Positions 32,653 to 48,676 of a stretch of DNA of 64,000 bases are shown one piece after another. The notes below the pieces were generated by a model that was not told the DNA's origin, searched no databases, and saw only the letters and a program-made list of their open reading frames with translations. The stretch spans positions 345,873,751-345,937,750 of the forward strand of contig NC_135497.1 of assembly GCF_052857255.1 (NCBI RefSeq). Reading direction: 5' to 3'. The position numbers were made by a program, and so were the translations under genes. Every line of letters starts with the position of its first letter. Within the stretch, counting starts at the first letter, position 1. This DNA comes from Amblyomma americanum. Taxonomy: Eukaryota > Arthropoda > Arachnida > Ixodida > Ixodidae.

Positions 32653-32794
32653 CTTCCTTCCTTATCGTTAATTTTATTTTCGTCTAGGAAATATTTAACT
32701 GAAAAACTCTGTGCCCCCCAATTCTGGGGGGCACAGAGAGTTTTTCAGGTAAATATTTCCTGGACGAAAATAAAATTAATGGTAAGGAAGGAAG
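32653..32794. repeat. long near-perfect hairpin (arms 68 and 70 bp, 4-base loop)
   Basis: The arms (32653-32720 and 32725-32794) pair at about 93 percent, with four or five mismatches and one 2-base indel, around the loop ATTC. Reading inward: CTTCCTTCCTTA..TTAATTTTATTTTCGTC, then AGGAAATATTTA.CTGAAAAACTC, then TGTGCCCCCC at the tip. It begins about 165 bp after the last stop of the I-like element. It could be a foldback or MITE-type insertion, or an inverted duplication of the LINE 3-prime end. No coding content. A palindrome this long is rarely stable in genomes, so it may be recent. Confidence 0.9.
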
Positions 32795-34810
32795 ATGTAA
32801 CCCTGCCCATCCTGCTTACGATGTGGACGCTCAAACGGCTTGCCCACCGTTGGGGTATCCCTGAGACCGAGTCTTAAAGACGTACTCTTGACGGCGCATA
32901 GTTGGGCTGACGCTGCACAGACTGCAAGGCGAAAAAAATTCGCGGATGGGAACACAATTTTTTAGTCATGTATCCGATCCCTTCACGTTCGTGCACGTGA
33001 GGCCGTATGCTGTAACGATACATTTACTTCCCATTCCATGTGGTTCTCAGTCTTTGGTCGCTTCTCACATGCCGCTGGCCGTTAGAGCAGACGTCGCGCT
33101 GGTCGCGACAGACACATGCCCAACAAACCAGCTACTTGCGCAAACGGATTCAATTAGCCTCCTTACCTCGGAGGCTCCTTTTGTCATGTGTGTAAGGTAA
33201 TTTACGCGCAGGAAGAGCATCAACCCTTGCTGCGAAACTTAATAAGGTAGCCGCCTAACTGCGTAGTTCGCATCGGACGTGGTCCCCTAGTTTCTTGTGA
33301 ACAAAAATGCGCGTAATTTTTCAGCTGCCATTGAGATTTCTGCATGACGCTGGGGTTCTCAGTCTCACATAGAATAGAAAAATGACGCATTACGGCGCAG
33401 GATGGGCCATTTCTAGTGTATTAATGGTAACTTCACAACCATTTCTATTTTTACACAATGCCACTTTACAAGTAAGTTATGCGGTTCGTAGCAGCAAGGC
33501 ATATGCTTTGTTGCAGTGTGCTGATTATCGGCTAGTAGCTAAGGCTTCTCTGCGCAGTCCGATGAAGAGGTAAGCAGAGGAAAGGTTTCGGTCACTCCTT
33601 ATCCGGTAAGTTTTTTTAGTCGATCGGATGTTCGCTTTTTTCTGTCACCGTGCATGCCCCAAGTGTATGCATGTGTCTGTGTAGTCAGTGGGGACAGAGA
33701 AGGAATAGTCATGTGTTCGTGTCGCGCGCTCCTGGCAACTCGCCCGCCTGCATCTACGTCGCTCAGGCACGCATGGCGCCTTTTATTTTTGTCTTTAGAG
33801 TGATTGCTCACATGCCCTTTTTCTTTTCCTTTCGACGACCGTCGATTCATCAAAATGTCACGCGACGTTATTACAGCCACGTAGTGACTGCTGTAGTTTC
33901 TTTTCAATCACGCGTATTTGAAGAATGAAAAGCATATGCTTTCGAATAGACTAGAAAAAAGATATAAGAACAAGATAGCTCGGAATCAAAAGCAACGAGA
34001 CACACTGCGAGCCACTTGCAAATGATTTCTCATGTGGTAAGGAGCGGCACGAAATCAGATTTCTATTTCAGTTTGCAATAACCAAATCAGAGACTGCAAA
34101 AGAAAAAGACCACTCGAAAGAGCAGTCGGATGCCAAGCACAACATACGCACAACACCCTCACCAGGAAGAGATTGAGGGAAACGCCTAAGTTCTGTTGGC
34201 AAAAAATGCGGTGCTGGCGTCATCGAAGCGCTCCGCAAAAAGGCAAAAGCCCGTGGGAAGATTGTGCAAGCAAACATGGCGCGCAGTAAGCCGCTCGACG
34301 TTCACCGCTTTTGTGCTGCCCCGTGGCGTTGCACAATGCACCTTGGTACACAAAGCAGACCCACATCGATCGAACATCGCTCTGAGGCAAAGGAAGAAAA
34401 AAATGTTCTGTTAGTATTCGCCACAGAGCAAGCTTGGAACGCACTGTCGGCAACTGAGAGCTACGAATAAAATGGAATAAGAACAGTAAAAACTCAAACG
34501 ACCACGCCTTAGGTTGTTTCCTGCACTTGTCAACGCCTTGCGGTTATTCTTAACGCTAAAGGGTTACACAGCGTTTCGTCCGGAATAGGTCAACTGCTGC
34601 ACTGTACAGCAGCGTCTCGTTTATTGCGTTGCAGCCTGCGTCCTCTGAATGAGTGAGTGACTGCATCAGCACGGCGTTGCTTGAGCCGTTGTAAACGCAG
34701 TCAACAGCTGTTTAGTAACCACGCACAGCGTGATACTTGGAACGCATGTATTCTCTCTTGTGAGGCCGCCTACTTATTCGAGGATGAAATGATCTTATTT
34801 GATTTCATTT
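32795..34810. other. unassigned sequence, no gene recognised
   Basis: Just after the hairpin, a short stretch (32810-32940) reads LKRLAHRWGIPETES and, after a shift, TAHSWADAAQTA; this might be transposon-derived, but it is too short to assign. A 14-bp palindrome AAAGCATATGCTTT lies near 33929. The rest shows only short chance frames. Confidence 0.5.
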
Positions 34811-35034
34811 ATTGGGGTTCAACGTCCCAAAGCGACTCAGGCTATGAGGGACACCGTAGTGGAGGGCTCCGGAAATTTCGACCACCTCGGGTTCTTTGAC
34901 GTGTACTGATATCGCACAGCACACGGGCCTCTAGAATTTGGCCGCCATCGAAATTCGACTGCCGCGGCCGGGATCGAAACCGCATTTTTTGGGGCGGCAA
35001 CCGAGCGCCATAAGCACTGAGCCATCGCGGCGGC
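34811..35034 (-). mobile_element. tRNA-derived SINE, Ruka-like, slightly diverged
   Basis: On the minus strand the head reads GCCGCCGCGATGGCTCAGTGC (A box nearly intact), with the B box GGTTTCGATCCCGG carrying one change. The body has ATTTCGATGGCGGCCAAATTC and GTACACGTCAAAGAACCC, and it ends GGGACGTTGAACCCC. It lies close to the dispersed repeat copy 2, about 420 bp further on. Confidence 0.88.
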
Positions 35035-35450
35035 CAGGTTGAAATGGGGAAGGTGGATCACAATCTTCCATTTGAGTACCACGTATAACGCAAAGATCCG
35101 AGCAAACTTTAAATAAGTACAAAACAGAAGAATCTAACAAAAAGAACGAGTTTCCTCCTCACAAAGGCAAGGCACCACCCTTGAATTAGTGGATGCGCTG
35201 TTTTGGATTGTTGAAAAATAGCTTTGATTTTTTTAATCTACCGAACTGATTTTCACTTGTTTTAGATTCCGCTCCGATGCGGAGTCACAACCTTTGTATT
35301 TTTATTGACCACGTTTCAGCAAGACTGAATGCTAATATGAAATGCAGAACAGCCTCCAATCCCTGGAACAGCCGGGTGTTCGTCTGTAACAGCTTCAGGT
35401 ATGAAAAGGCTAGGTTAGGTAAGTGTTGCAGTCGGCATTGGGAGCTCTTA
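35035..35450. other. unassigned sequence, no gene recognised
   Basis: Non-descript, mildly AT-rich spacer between a SINE and the second dispersed repeat. No coding or structural signal seen. Confidence 0.6.
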
Positions 35451-35657
35451 TTTTTAATGTGAAAGCATTACTAGGCTATTTCAACGAAAACGTGTCCGCA
35501 AAAGGTGTCCGCAAAATGTGTCCGAAAAATGTGGAAACAAAATGTAAAAGTTGTCGAGATCTGAGAGCTACTGCGCCTTTTCCTTTTGTCAAAAACGTTT
35601 GCTTTCCTCAAAACGCATGCTTTCGCATTCCTCCCCGTAAGCAGACTTAAGTGCCCC
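35451..35657 (-). repeat. dispersed repeat, copy 2 (short form)
   Basis: Opposite in orientation to the copy at 12.9-13.5 kb. Its 62 bases at 35596-35657 match that copy at about 92 percent, and its other end (TTAATGTGAAAGCATTACTAGG) resembles the far end of that copy. The middle differs and is about 400 bp shorter, with a local run of GTGTCCGCAAAA/TGTGTCCG-type units (35490-35535) absent from copy 1. The short form is probably an internal-deletion derivative, as seen in non-autonomous DNA transposons. Confidence 0.58.
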
Positions 35658-36892
<1,235 letters not shown>

Positions 36893-37190
36893 CAAAGCGA
36901 AATTTATTGCCCCAGGGCATCAATGATGAGTGAAGGTGTGATGATTGATGAGATTAAATGAATGGAAAAAGGATAGCGGATTTGATGAAGTCCAGTAGAG
37001 AACGATGGTACGGTCCCTGCGTCCAGGCAATGTATGAAGCAGGGTTGCTTGGTGAAAGACCTGCTACCATGCACCAGGTGCCGGATCCTTGTAGGCTTGA
37101 GAGCTGGGCAGTCCCACAGTAAGTGATGAATGTCGGCCTCAATGTCCTCGTGTTTACATATCGGGCGCCCTGGCCGAGGAAACAAATTTC
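36893..37190 (-). pseudogene. 5-prime-truncated non-LTR element: ORF2 C-terminus and 3-prime end
   Basis: On the minus strand one frame reads CKHEDIEADIHHLLWDCPAL, the Cys/His finger of a LINE ORF2 C-terminus (its first CxxC has lost one Cys), followed by KPTRIRHL. A frame change then gives PASYIAWTQGPYHRSLLDFI, also a usual end of such proteins. After the stop come the 3-prime untranslated end and TGCCCTGGGGCAATAAATTTC, which I recall as a common tick LINE terminus with an AATAAA signal. Everything upstream is missing: a short dead-on-arrival insertion, as is typical of LINEs. It is a different family from the 26-32 kb element. Confidence 0.7.
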
Positions 37191-37825
37191 GGTACTGAGG
37201 CCACTTCCGAGCGACGGCTGGTGGTGCGCTGCGCTTCCCTCCGTAACATTTATTGGACGCGCCGGCCCGCTAACCCATACGAACGGGCGCGAGTTTTCCC
37301 GCTAGGCCTACAGTCGGATTCGTCCGCACGCTGTTCGGCGTCGTGGCCGGCGAGTGTTATTAAGGAACGCTGAATTTGTCGGCTCGGCGTCGATTACTTG
37401 CTTGCGCTGTTATCTCCGCTTGCCCCTCTGCGTGTGTGCGTGTGTGTATTGTAGCCGCATTTACGATCGTTTCCTTGTGCACGTGAGCGTGCACTCGTGA
37501 CTAGTAAGGAGCCACGTCGAGGAGGGTGACCGTGCGCGAGCAACACTGGTGTTCCCCTGGCATCCCAGCGAGTGCAAGCGAAGGTCATCGAGCGGTGCAC
37601 GAGTCATTGGGCAGCCCGATGGAAGCTGGGAAGGGTCGATTTCACTCGGCAGCAGATTGTGCCGGCTACAACAGCAGCGATTGCGCTTCGCTTTATCTGC
37701 CCGCTTCCTGTCTCTCACGGGAGCAGCGACGCGTGTCTTAGATTCCGCTGTGGTCCGAGGTCCGGTGAAGGTCTTGCCGATTCCCGACTGTGATAAGTTA
37801 ACGGTGACGTCGTGTAGGTTTCTCC

Positions 37826-37863
<38 letters not shown>

Positions 37864-40800
37864 CTGCGTCTCTCCAATCAACCGTCGCTTAAGGCTTCAG
37901 CGTCGAATACAGATAGCTAGCGCAGCAACAATTCGTTTTTTACTTACGAACGAGAACGTAATCTGGGCAACGCGCAGGTTGTCGCAGCTTTTATACTTTT
38001 TTTTCCAAATCTTTCCACTGTGAGCGAGCAATGATATTTAAAAAAAAAAAAACTCGTACTCCTCTGTTACCTCCGGCGCATATATCCGAGAAGCAGAAAG
38101 GATGCATGTTAACATCCGTAAGTCAACCCATTTCTTTCCTTGCGTTAACACATGGCATATTAAAAGCCCGAAGACTGCTCTCAATCACGGCACCAAAGCT
38201 TTTCACACAGTCTGAAATTGATGAATTATAGTTGGCATAAAGACGAAAAAACGTCTACATTGCCTCCGTTTGGATGTTTTGTAGTTCTGCAGGTGAAGCG
38301 GTTAAACCTCTTTAGCAGCCATCATACCTGAGCAAGATTCACGCTCCCCATCCTAACACCCTTCCCAGTTCACACGATCCTCGCCATCACCAGGCGTTCC
38401 TCCTCGCAATGAAGACTATTTAAACCCCGTCAATGATGAACGCTTTGGCCAGACGAAGACAAGTGCTGTCGTCGGAACGTTGGCAAGCACCCCGAGGCTT
38501 TCCGCTCCCTTGTTGACTTCGTGATTATCAAGAGCCATCTGCCCACCCCCTCTCCACCATCACTTCCGTTCAGTCGTCTGCGCGTCGCAGTTATCCCAGC
38601 CAACGATGCGGAATCTGGTGCTCTCGAACGAAGAACCGTCTCTGCGGGCGGCGGAGTGCGCCTGCCTCGGTGATCCGCAGGAACATTTTGCTGCGTGCCG
38701 TAGCAGTGCATCGCGTCACTACACGCCTGCGTTACCTGTTTTGTTGACTGAAGCCGTTCTGCTTGGCTAACAAATTACAGGAAAAAGACAAGAAAAACCG
38801 GCCGTCCTGAGAGCACTGGAGGAAAAACGGTCTCAAAGCCTGATCCATTTTCCAGGCTGCAGCGTACATATCTATGCAAAATTGAAAGGGTGCATCTTGG
38901 CCGAACTTTCTGGAGCAGCCGGACAAATTTGCCTTAAAAAAAAAAGTCGATCGCACCAATTGTGAGACATCAAAATCTAAGCCAAAACGGTGTCAAAAAG
39001 TAAATGCTATGGACAGACAACGATTTTCTTTTCTCGGTTTTTCGCAGCCTCTACCACTGGTCGAAACTAGCTGTTAAGTGAGGACTGGTAGCAAAGAACG
39101 TGTGCCACTGGCTTTCGTATTTAGAACGACGCCCGGTGCTGGTAAAGAGGGATTAATGCGGATGAGGACCGCGATAAAATATTTCCCTCAGTACAAGCAG
39201 TGAGGTGGAGTGACGCAGTTCAAATCAATATAGACGTGGAAGGGTTTCGTATTAAGGGGGTCGCGTATGAAGAACAGGCACGACAGGTACACAAACAGGC
39301 AGGGTTCATTGCACCCCGCGCAAACATCTCCACAGCTGGACAACATTCTCACAGCCGCGAGTTCTACGTGTGTTTGTTAAACAAAGAGATTTGTTTGCCA
39401 TCACCGGCTGAAGGTCTTATCACTCTTTTTGGACTTGCGCTTCGAAAAGTTTGCTACGCGATGCGGGTTATCGGTTGCATGCTCCATATGTACATGAGTG
39501 CAGAGCGTTCCAGAAAGATGGTGAGCTCGAGCGACAGTTTTTTCGATATTTCACGCCTGTTGTCTCCTCAAGTTCAGAGCCATTATTAAATACAGCGCGA
39601 CTCACGTTTCCTGTAATCTATGAGTGAAACTTCCGAATCTTCTATTGACAGAGGACGGCCGAGAACGACGGCCCTTCCGATCACGATTACCGGTGGGCGT
39701 GCATGTTGCCATCGCCACCGCCTATTTCCGTTCCTTCTGCGCACACGTTCGCCAAGTAAACAGTTCACACGAGCTCTTCGCATGCATCCCTACCCGTGGT
39801 CGCCGTCGTGTGGCAGCATTTCCGTTATGTCAAGTGAGCGAGAACGCACATTTCTCGCGGAACTTGCGCGTCATTAGCTCCCTTAACGTTGGGCCCGGTC
39901 CAGACTAAGCGTGACCCTGCATACGTAAGAGCGCCCTTTTCCTGCCAGGACCTGCCAGCCAAGTCCGCGTCTCGACGCCACGTGTGGCTGTCGCCCCAAA
40001 TCTCGTCGCGGTCCGTATTAATCAAGGTCGAAGGCCTTCGACTTGCGCTCAGGTTTTCCGCCGCTACGCCTCAGAGTCGATGTGGCACGCAGCGCGCGCA
40101 TTCGGCGATAATTAATAACTCGAGCGCGATGCACGCACGAAAGGAAAAGCGAGACGGGCGCTGGGAGCTAACTAATTAGCCGTGCCGGGCGGCAAAGTAT
40201 GTAGCGCGCGAGCGAAAGACGAAGTACGTCGCTGCACCTGAGACACCCGGCTCAGTTCCGTGCAGCGAAGCCGCGCTACTTTCGTACCGCGCAAACTCGA
40301 ACGCTCACTGCTACGCAAGATCCTCCGCTCGGAAAGCGTTACGTAAGTGTTACGTATCGCCTACGTGCTTAGTTGGGCGCATAAGAGGCGCGCTTCTGTC
40401 CACACAATTTCGCGAGAGGGTGACGGCTGCAATGGTTCACTGGAATGAGCAGTCCGCGGAGAAGCAGCACTGCTGAGGCAGAGATGAAAAATATAAAAAA
40501 ATGTTCGCCTGCATAAAGAAGGGCCATCGCCGCACGCCAAGGGCGTAGAATACGACACCTACGCTGAAGTGACTCGTTTGGGTGAAGCCCAAGAGCATGC
40601 CTTCCCTCCACTTCACCCTCCTTTGACATTTAAGGTTACGCGATAGAACCTGGGAGATAGCATGTTAGGGCCGGAAAAGAAGAGGTACCCGGCTGACAGA
40701 GAGCTGTGTGCCGTTACAGCGGCCGCAATTGCTTCCACCGCCTCTTAAACGGTGTACACTTTAACGCAGGCACTCTGCTCCCGAGTCAGTGGCACATCAG

Positions 40801-41219
40801 CTTCAGCGAGCAAAATCCCATTGCCGCGACCGACGACCAGCAGTGATCGGCAAACGTAAGGAGATGAGGGTCAAAGGGGGCGTGTTATCCTTGCGCACAA
40901 GTGCGCTCGATGAAGATTAGCGAGCTCCGCGGCCGGATTACGTCCGCTGAGCCGTGAAAAGCTCGGCGGCTCTTAAACTTTCGCAACGGGTTCCGCGCGT
41001 ATACCGTCGCGGCTCGGTGGTGACACAGTACGGAGATGTTGCTGCGTTTTTTGCCGGGCTGAGACGCGCGTGCTCTTATAGGTGAGCACGGAGGACAAGA
41101 AGGCACCCGAGTTCATTGGTGCATACACAACACGACTGCTTGACAGATGACGCAGCGCGATGAGCTGGGCGCAGTGACAAACCCTTAAGAAAATTTTCAA
41201 TACAAATTTCATAGACTGC
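37191..41219. other. unassigned sequence; CpG-rich patches; no gene recognised
   Basis: Contains the longest poly-C tract of the window (separate entry) and CpG-rich sections near 37200-37780, 39880-40330 and 40920-41080. The patch around 40100-40180 combines CpG richness with several TAATTA/TTAATAA words, compatible with homeodomain binding sites, but this is weak. Open frames are short and unrecognised. Confidence 0.5.
37828..37862. repeat. poly-C homopolymer (35 C)
   Basis: Thirty-five consecutive cytosines, the longest homopolymer here. Sequencing and assembly often misstate such lengths. The minus strand could form stacked G-quadruplexes. Confidence 0.95.
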
Positions 41220-41465
41220 CTACGGGCTCTCTAGGGCGCTGTATAGCAGCTGTATAGATGCCGTATAGATGCCGTATAAAGGTTGTCTAGGGGTTCTCTA
41301 CGGGCTTTCTACGGGCTGTCTAGGGGCTGTCTAGGGGCTGTCTACCGGCTGTCTAGGGGCTGTCTACCGGCTGTCTAGGGGCTCTCTACGGGCTGTCTAG
41401 GGGCTCTCTACGGGCTGTCTAGGGGCTCTCTACGGGCTCTCTAGAAGCTCTCTAGGGGCTGTCTA
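41220..41465. repeat. minisatellite, about 11-bp unit, with a 22-bp higher-order pattern
   Basis: The core (41282-41465) holds about 16-17 units of the form GGGCTGTCTAG or GGGCTCTCTAC. In the middle the two alternate, making a 22-bp higher-order unit repeated about three times. The first part (41220-41281) has looser, diverged units such as AGATGCCGTAT. The tract ends in CTATAGAAATGTTTTGAGGAAAGGAA, whose TGTTTTGAGGAAAGGAA is identical over 17 bases to part of the dispersed repeat at 12.97 kb. So the minisatellite may lie at the edge of a member of that family. Confidence 0.9.
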
Positions 41466-43952
<2,487 letters not shown>

Positions 43953-44055
43953 TATGCAAAACAAAAACTAAACATTCCCTCTGTAAAAGTGAGTTAGGAT
44001 GTCTAAACGCCCAAACAAGCAAGGCGACAAACATATACTTATAAAACTGTAAACT

Positions 44056-44284
44056 GCGGGGTTTACATCCTTAAGTGATGGAAGGTATGAGGGACGTCGT
44101 AGTGGAGGGCTCCGGATTAATTTAATTAGACCGCCTGGGGTTCTTTAACGAGAGCTGGTATCGCACAGGACAGAGGCACGTATTGCGTTTCGCCTCCACC
44201 GAAGCACGGCCGCCGTGGCCGAGGTTGAACCGAGGCTCTCTGGCTCAGTAGCCGAGTGCGCTAACCACTGAGCCCACCGCGGTG
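44056..44284 (-). mobile_element. tRNA-derived SINE, mixed or older subfamily
   Basis: On the minus strand it reads CACCGCGGTGGGCTCAGTGG (A box with one inserted G), a B box altered to CGGTTCAACCTCGG, and a body with GGAGGCGAAACGC and GTTAAAGAACCCCAGGCGG. It then has TCTAATTAAATTAATCCGGAG where Ruka has ..AAATTTCCGGAG. The ATTAATCCGGAG feature is shared with the copy at 51 kb, suggesting a second subfamily or a hybrid. It lies next to the long AT repeat. Confidence 0.8.
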
Positions 44285-45823
44285 AGTAAACGTACACTTC
44301 TCTGTCAGTTTATGCGGTGAATGGTTCGCATACACGTGGCGAGCGACACCTTTGAATGCAACAGGGACCAACTAAGCTCAACATACGAGCTTGTCTTTCC
44401 CGTGAAAACCTCGCTATCTCAGAGCCCAACGCGCAGTTGTGTCGGCTAAGACGTTAGTTTCTATAAATACCAAGCGTGCGCTGATCTACCGAAGACAAAG
44501 TATCCAGCGCGATAGGCAGACAGGGCGTCTGTATTCAGAGGCGATTCCAGTCAGCATCGCACTGACACCTGTCTCTAAGCACGCGTTCTTTCTTGAGCCT
44601 CTAGTTTGATTTCCTTCTTAGTGATTGCAAATACAGTGGTTTGATTTTTGAAGAAAAGACTAGCATGCAGCAATAAAAGCGTAACTGAAACCCAACCCGA
44701 CATGGGTTTCTAATCACGTATTTCCCTCCCTAGCTATCCACACAGCGTGCAACTGCGTTCAGGGCAACAAATGCACAATGTCCCTGTCGACAGCTGCCCT
44801 CGGGCAACAACAATACTTTTTTCGAGGTAAGGACAGAGGGGAATAGAAAAACAGAGCGCATTCAAACACACGAAGAAAAATATAAAACAGACAGAGTGGA
44901 ATTCGTTCGTCATTTTAAGATTTTTCTTCATTCCCTTCACTTCTAACGTGGCAGCTCTGGGATGGAGCCGGCGCGCGGCTGTTCCTTGCTTCACGAAATA
45001 TGATTGCGCCACCTGATGATTGCCCCGCCCACTAACTTCTCCGACACACACACACAAGCTGGCGCACACGCAAGCACGATTCCTTTTCCTTTTCTCCTTC
45101 GGCGCAGTCTTTCATGGTCACGCTTCGCGCATGGCCTGAATTGATATCCCCTCACTCTCGCACTTTTTTTTTCTGCCCAAGCGTCGCCTTTCTGCTTCTC
45201 TCACTGCTGAACACTTTCTCGTTGTTCTGCTTCCTGTTTACTCTTTCTGGCCGCAACAATCTCTGCTTCGCATTCGCCCGATGATCAGCCTCACAGCTGA
45301 GAATGCAACCAGTCCTACATCTTTTCTCCAGCGTCTTTCCACCGGCTTTCTCTCTCTTCCCTGTATTTTTAGCTTACAAACCCAGCTTCTGTTGGGGCCC
45401 AGCTTTGTGCTGCTTATCCGCCTCGCCCATGCGTGAGATACGAACGGGCTCGTCTCGAAGGCGCGTGCGCAAAGAGCGTCGTCTCAACGCGGTCTCTTCT
45501 CAGCCGCATTTCCGTTTCCTTTTTCTCGACGCATTTCTTCCTTTCTGCCCACCCATTTCCATCTCAGTTCCGGAACAAAGACAGCCCGCAGTAAAGGAGC
45601 GGGGAGAGAACAATCAAAATCCAGGGTGCAAAAAGAAAATACGCCTCGCAAATCAAGAGTCCCGAAACCCTGAGAAGGTGGCTTTTCCTCGGGCCAAGAC
45701 GCAGCAGGAGAACGCAGTGAAGCCGAACCCGTCGGAGGAGACGTTGAGGAGGAAGGACCCGAAGGATGGCCAGAGCGGGGGGAACGGAGGAAGGGGTCGA
45801 GGGGTGCGCAAGAGGCAAGAGAG

Positions 45824-45840
45824 CCCCCCCCCCCCCCCCC
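45824..45840. repeat. poly-C homopolymer (17 C)
   Basis: Seventeen consecutive cytosines following a purine-rich stretch (45700-45820), the same purine-then-C arrangement as the tract near 1.5 kb. Confidence 0.95.
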
Positions 45841-48676
45841 GCGCGAGTTCCGATCAATGGCCAGATGGTCTCGCGCGATAAGACCGCCCCTCCTGGCGCG
45901 ACCGGAGTGCCGTCGCTCCGCGGCTTGCTGGAGTCCAGGCCCGCTGAGCGCTTGTTGCAGACTCGTGGCAGCAGTGGGGGCTTCCCGGCGTCCCCTGGAT
46001 CCCCTCGTCAATAGAGGGGGACACGTTCTTTAGGTGTCGAAGAAAAGCACACACGCCTGTGAGCTGTGCCACACCAGCGCGCGGTAACCCTGTACTGGCC
46101 AGGAATTGAAAACGACCGTGACAAGTTAAGGACTTTCAGGATTCCACCGCCCATGGATTCCTTCATTGCAGAAGTGTAAAACTTTCGGAGATATTTCGAG
46201 GAAAATCTAATTTTGATGATTTCCGAATGTTTAAGGATGACGGAACCGCGCAAATACGGGGGTGCGTACAGCAAATAGAGAGCGAAATTCGATGCTGCTC
46301 CATCACCTGCCTGTGCAAGGTTTTGACCACCGATATTTTAGGATACCTCGCTGTCAAGGTTATCGTCTCTATGAATGCGTCTTTGATAAGGTCTGCATTT
46401 ACGAGAGCCGGCACTTAAACCTTGCATCAATAAAGATATTGTAAATGTCCGCTTCTGCTAGTTGTTTTAGGAATTCATGCAATTCTTCGCGGCAAAATAA
46501 ATATTTTTCGCATGTTTGCACTTTGTATCGCAGGTTATATGCCAAGAATTACAGGTTGAAATGCCCCCAGCCAGTCCAAAATCAATTCGCGGGCCTCCAA
46601 AAGAGTGTCAATCGCAGCTCACGCGTAGTTTCGGGACATTAGGTTGTATGCGCCATGCTAGACGAAAGCTTCCCGGCAACACCATCGAAGCTTACGGGTG
46701 ACCACAGCTCGAGTCCAAAGTGATGATCAGTTGTTTCTCATTTGTTGCAAGTGCTGCGCGCGAGCGTAGAAGAGCGACTTTAACTAACGGTGTTGTGGTC
46801 AAGCACATCAGCCGGAGTTCTCTGAAGACACGCCTCTCACAAATTACGGTTACTCTCAGAAGTGCGGTAGAAAAGGGTGCGCACTGTATCGACCTGACAA
46901 TCCTTGGTCTTCCCATGAGGTGCGCGCTGGGCACCCGAGTAGAAGACAAAATACATAGAACGCCCCCGAACTGAGCTTACCGGCGAAGCAAAGGTGCGGA
47001 AAAGGTGGAGGCTGGCTCCTCACTCCACGCTGACCGCGCGCGACGGGAGCTGGGAACGCACACGCCCTCATTTTTGTCGGTGCTTCTCAAAGGCCTCACA
47101 CTTGATTTTCACATTGGTCATAGGGGCACGTTGGAACGTACACGCTGCTTTTTGCACCTGTGGTGTGTCCACTGGAGTCTGCAGGCACTTCGGCAGCAGA
47201 GCTAGGGACAATGCTTTGAAGCTCTTTCCGTTTTCACCAAGTATCTCACGTGTTCCTTGCTTCCAAAACGTCTCCCATTGTGCTTTTTCGCGAATACTTT
47301 CGAGCGAAGATTACCGAACCTTCAAGGCACGCAGTCATGCGCCTATAACGCTACCAGCGCATGCGCTCAGGGAAGTACGCGTATCTCACCCGCACTTATT
47401 GCTTTCATACCTTTAATTTCAGTGGAGTAGTGTTGACTTGCGCTCATGTTTGTTATGACTGTGTACGGTTTGAAGCAATGGATGGAGTGCTGCATCGTCG
47501 CACAATCTCCAACCGTGAGCTTGCAGAAAAAAAAAATGAAAGCCAGCAACCGAGCATGCAGAAGGAAGCTAGCAAACAGTGAAAACCGCTCAGATTTCCA
47601 CTGACTTCCTGAAGTTTCCCACTGCAGCCTACTCGTTTGCGCAACTTTTCAATTCAGCCGAAGGAACGAAGAGGCAGCACGTGTGTTCAAAAGAAAATGA
47701 ATGGAAACAGCGCGAGAAGAAGTGAACGGCCAAGACGGTCAGGCCGGCCCGGACACGCGCGGCGCAATCCCAAAAGCATCCCAAGAACAAACGCGATCGC
47801 CATCGATTTGGAGCGGCGATCTCACGCTGCCCCTAGCGTAAACTGAAAACTGCAGCGAAAAAGAAAGGACCGAGGCGTGAAATCCATGGGGCTGGAAAAG
47901 ACGGGTCTGCATGGAGCTCCTGGGCCTTCCAGTGCTGGCAGAAAAGCAGCGCCATGACAAAGAAGCGTGTACGAAATAACACGGGCCTGCGAAAAGGCCC
48001 CGGTCGCCGCACGTCGCACATTTCCATTCCAGGGAAGGTGAGATCAGGACGTGACCAGGCAGCTTGCGTGCTCCGGCTCGGCAGCATCCGCCTGCGGCGC
48101 CGAAGAAAGATGGCTCGGGAGAAAGACCGCAGACAAAGCTGTTCGCTGACTGCGTGCGAATACCGTCGGTGGGCGCTTCACTGCTCACGAACTGCAGCGC
48201 TCACTTGCAGTGCTACGCCGCAGCGAGGTTTACAGCCGCGTGCCTTGGTGGCGGACATTAGAGGAGTTAGAATATGAGGTGGAGGGCTGGAAAGAAAAGC
48301 AGTAGGTGGGCAAACAAGCCGAATGGTTCAAGTTACACACAGGCATGAACATGCGAATAAGTTGAAAACAAGAAGAAACCTACTCGACGATTACGACAAC
48401 ATGTAATGCGAATTTTTAGAGCTGCTGTCGAGGCATTTTGGTTTTGCGATATATAGACTGAAAGAATTTTAGAGACGCGTGCATATGTGTGTTGTTACAG
48501 ACAATTCCTTATTTTGTATGCATATTCGTTCTTCGACTAGCACTCCTCTCCAATCACCGTTGCTAAAGCCTCAGCTTGAGCTAAGGCAGCGCGTTTCGCA
48601 GCAGCCGCCGTAGACGGAGCGTGCCACATACCTCCGCTCTCACCGTAACCACTCTTCAAGCCACGCTCTATCCTCG

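Noticed and set aside
41220..41465. CRISPR-like array
   Set aside because: Unit is only about 11 bp with no spacers, in a eukaryotic genome; it is a minisatellite.
45303..45881. 192-codon plus-strand frame
   Set aside because: Low-complexity composition, ends in a poly-Pro stretch encoded by the poly-C tract; no domain.
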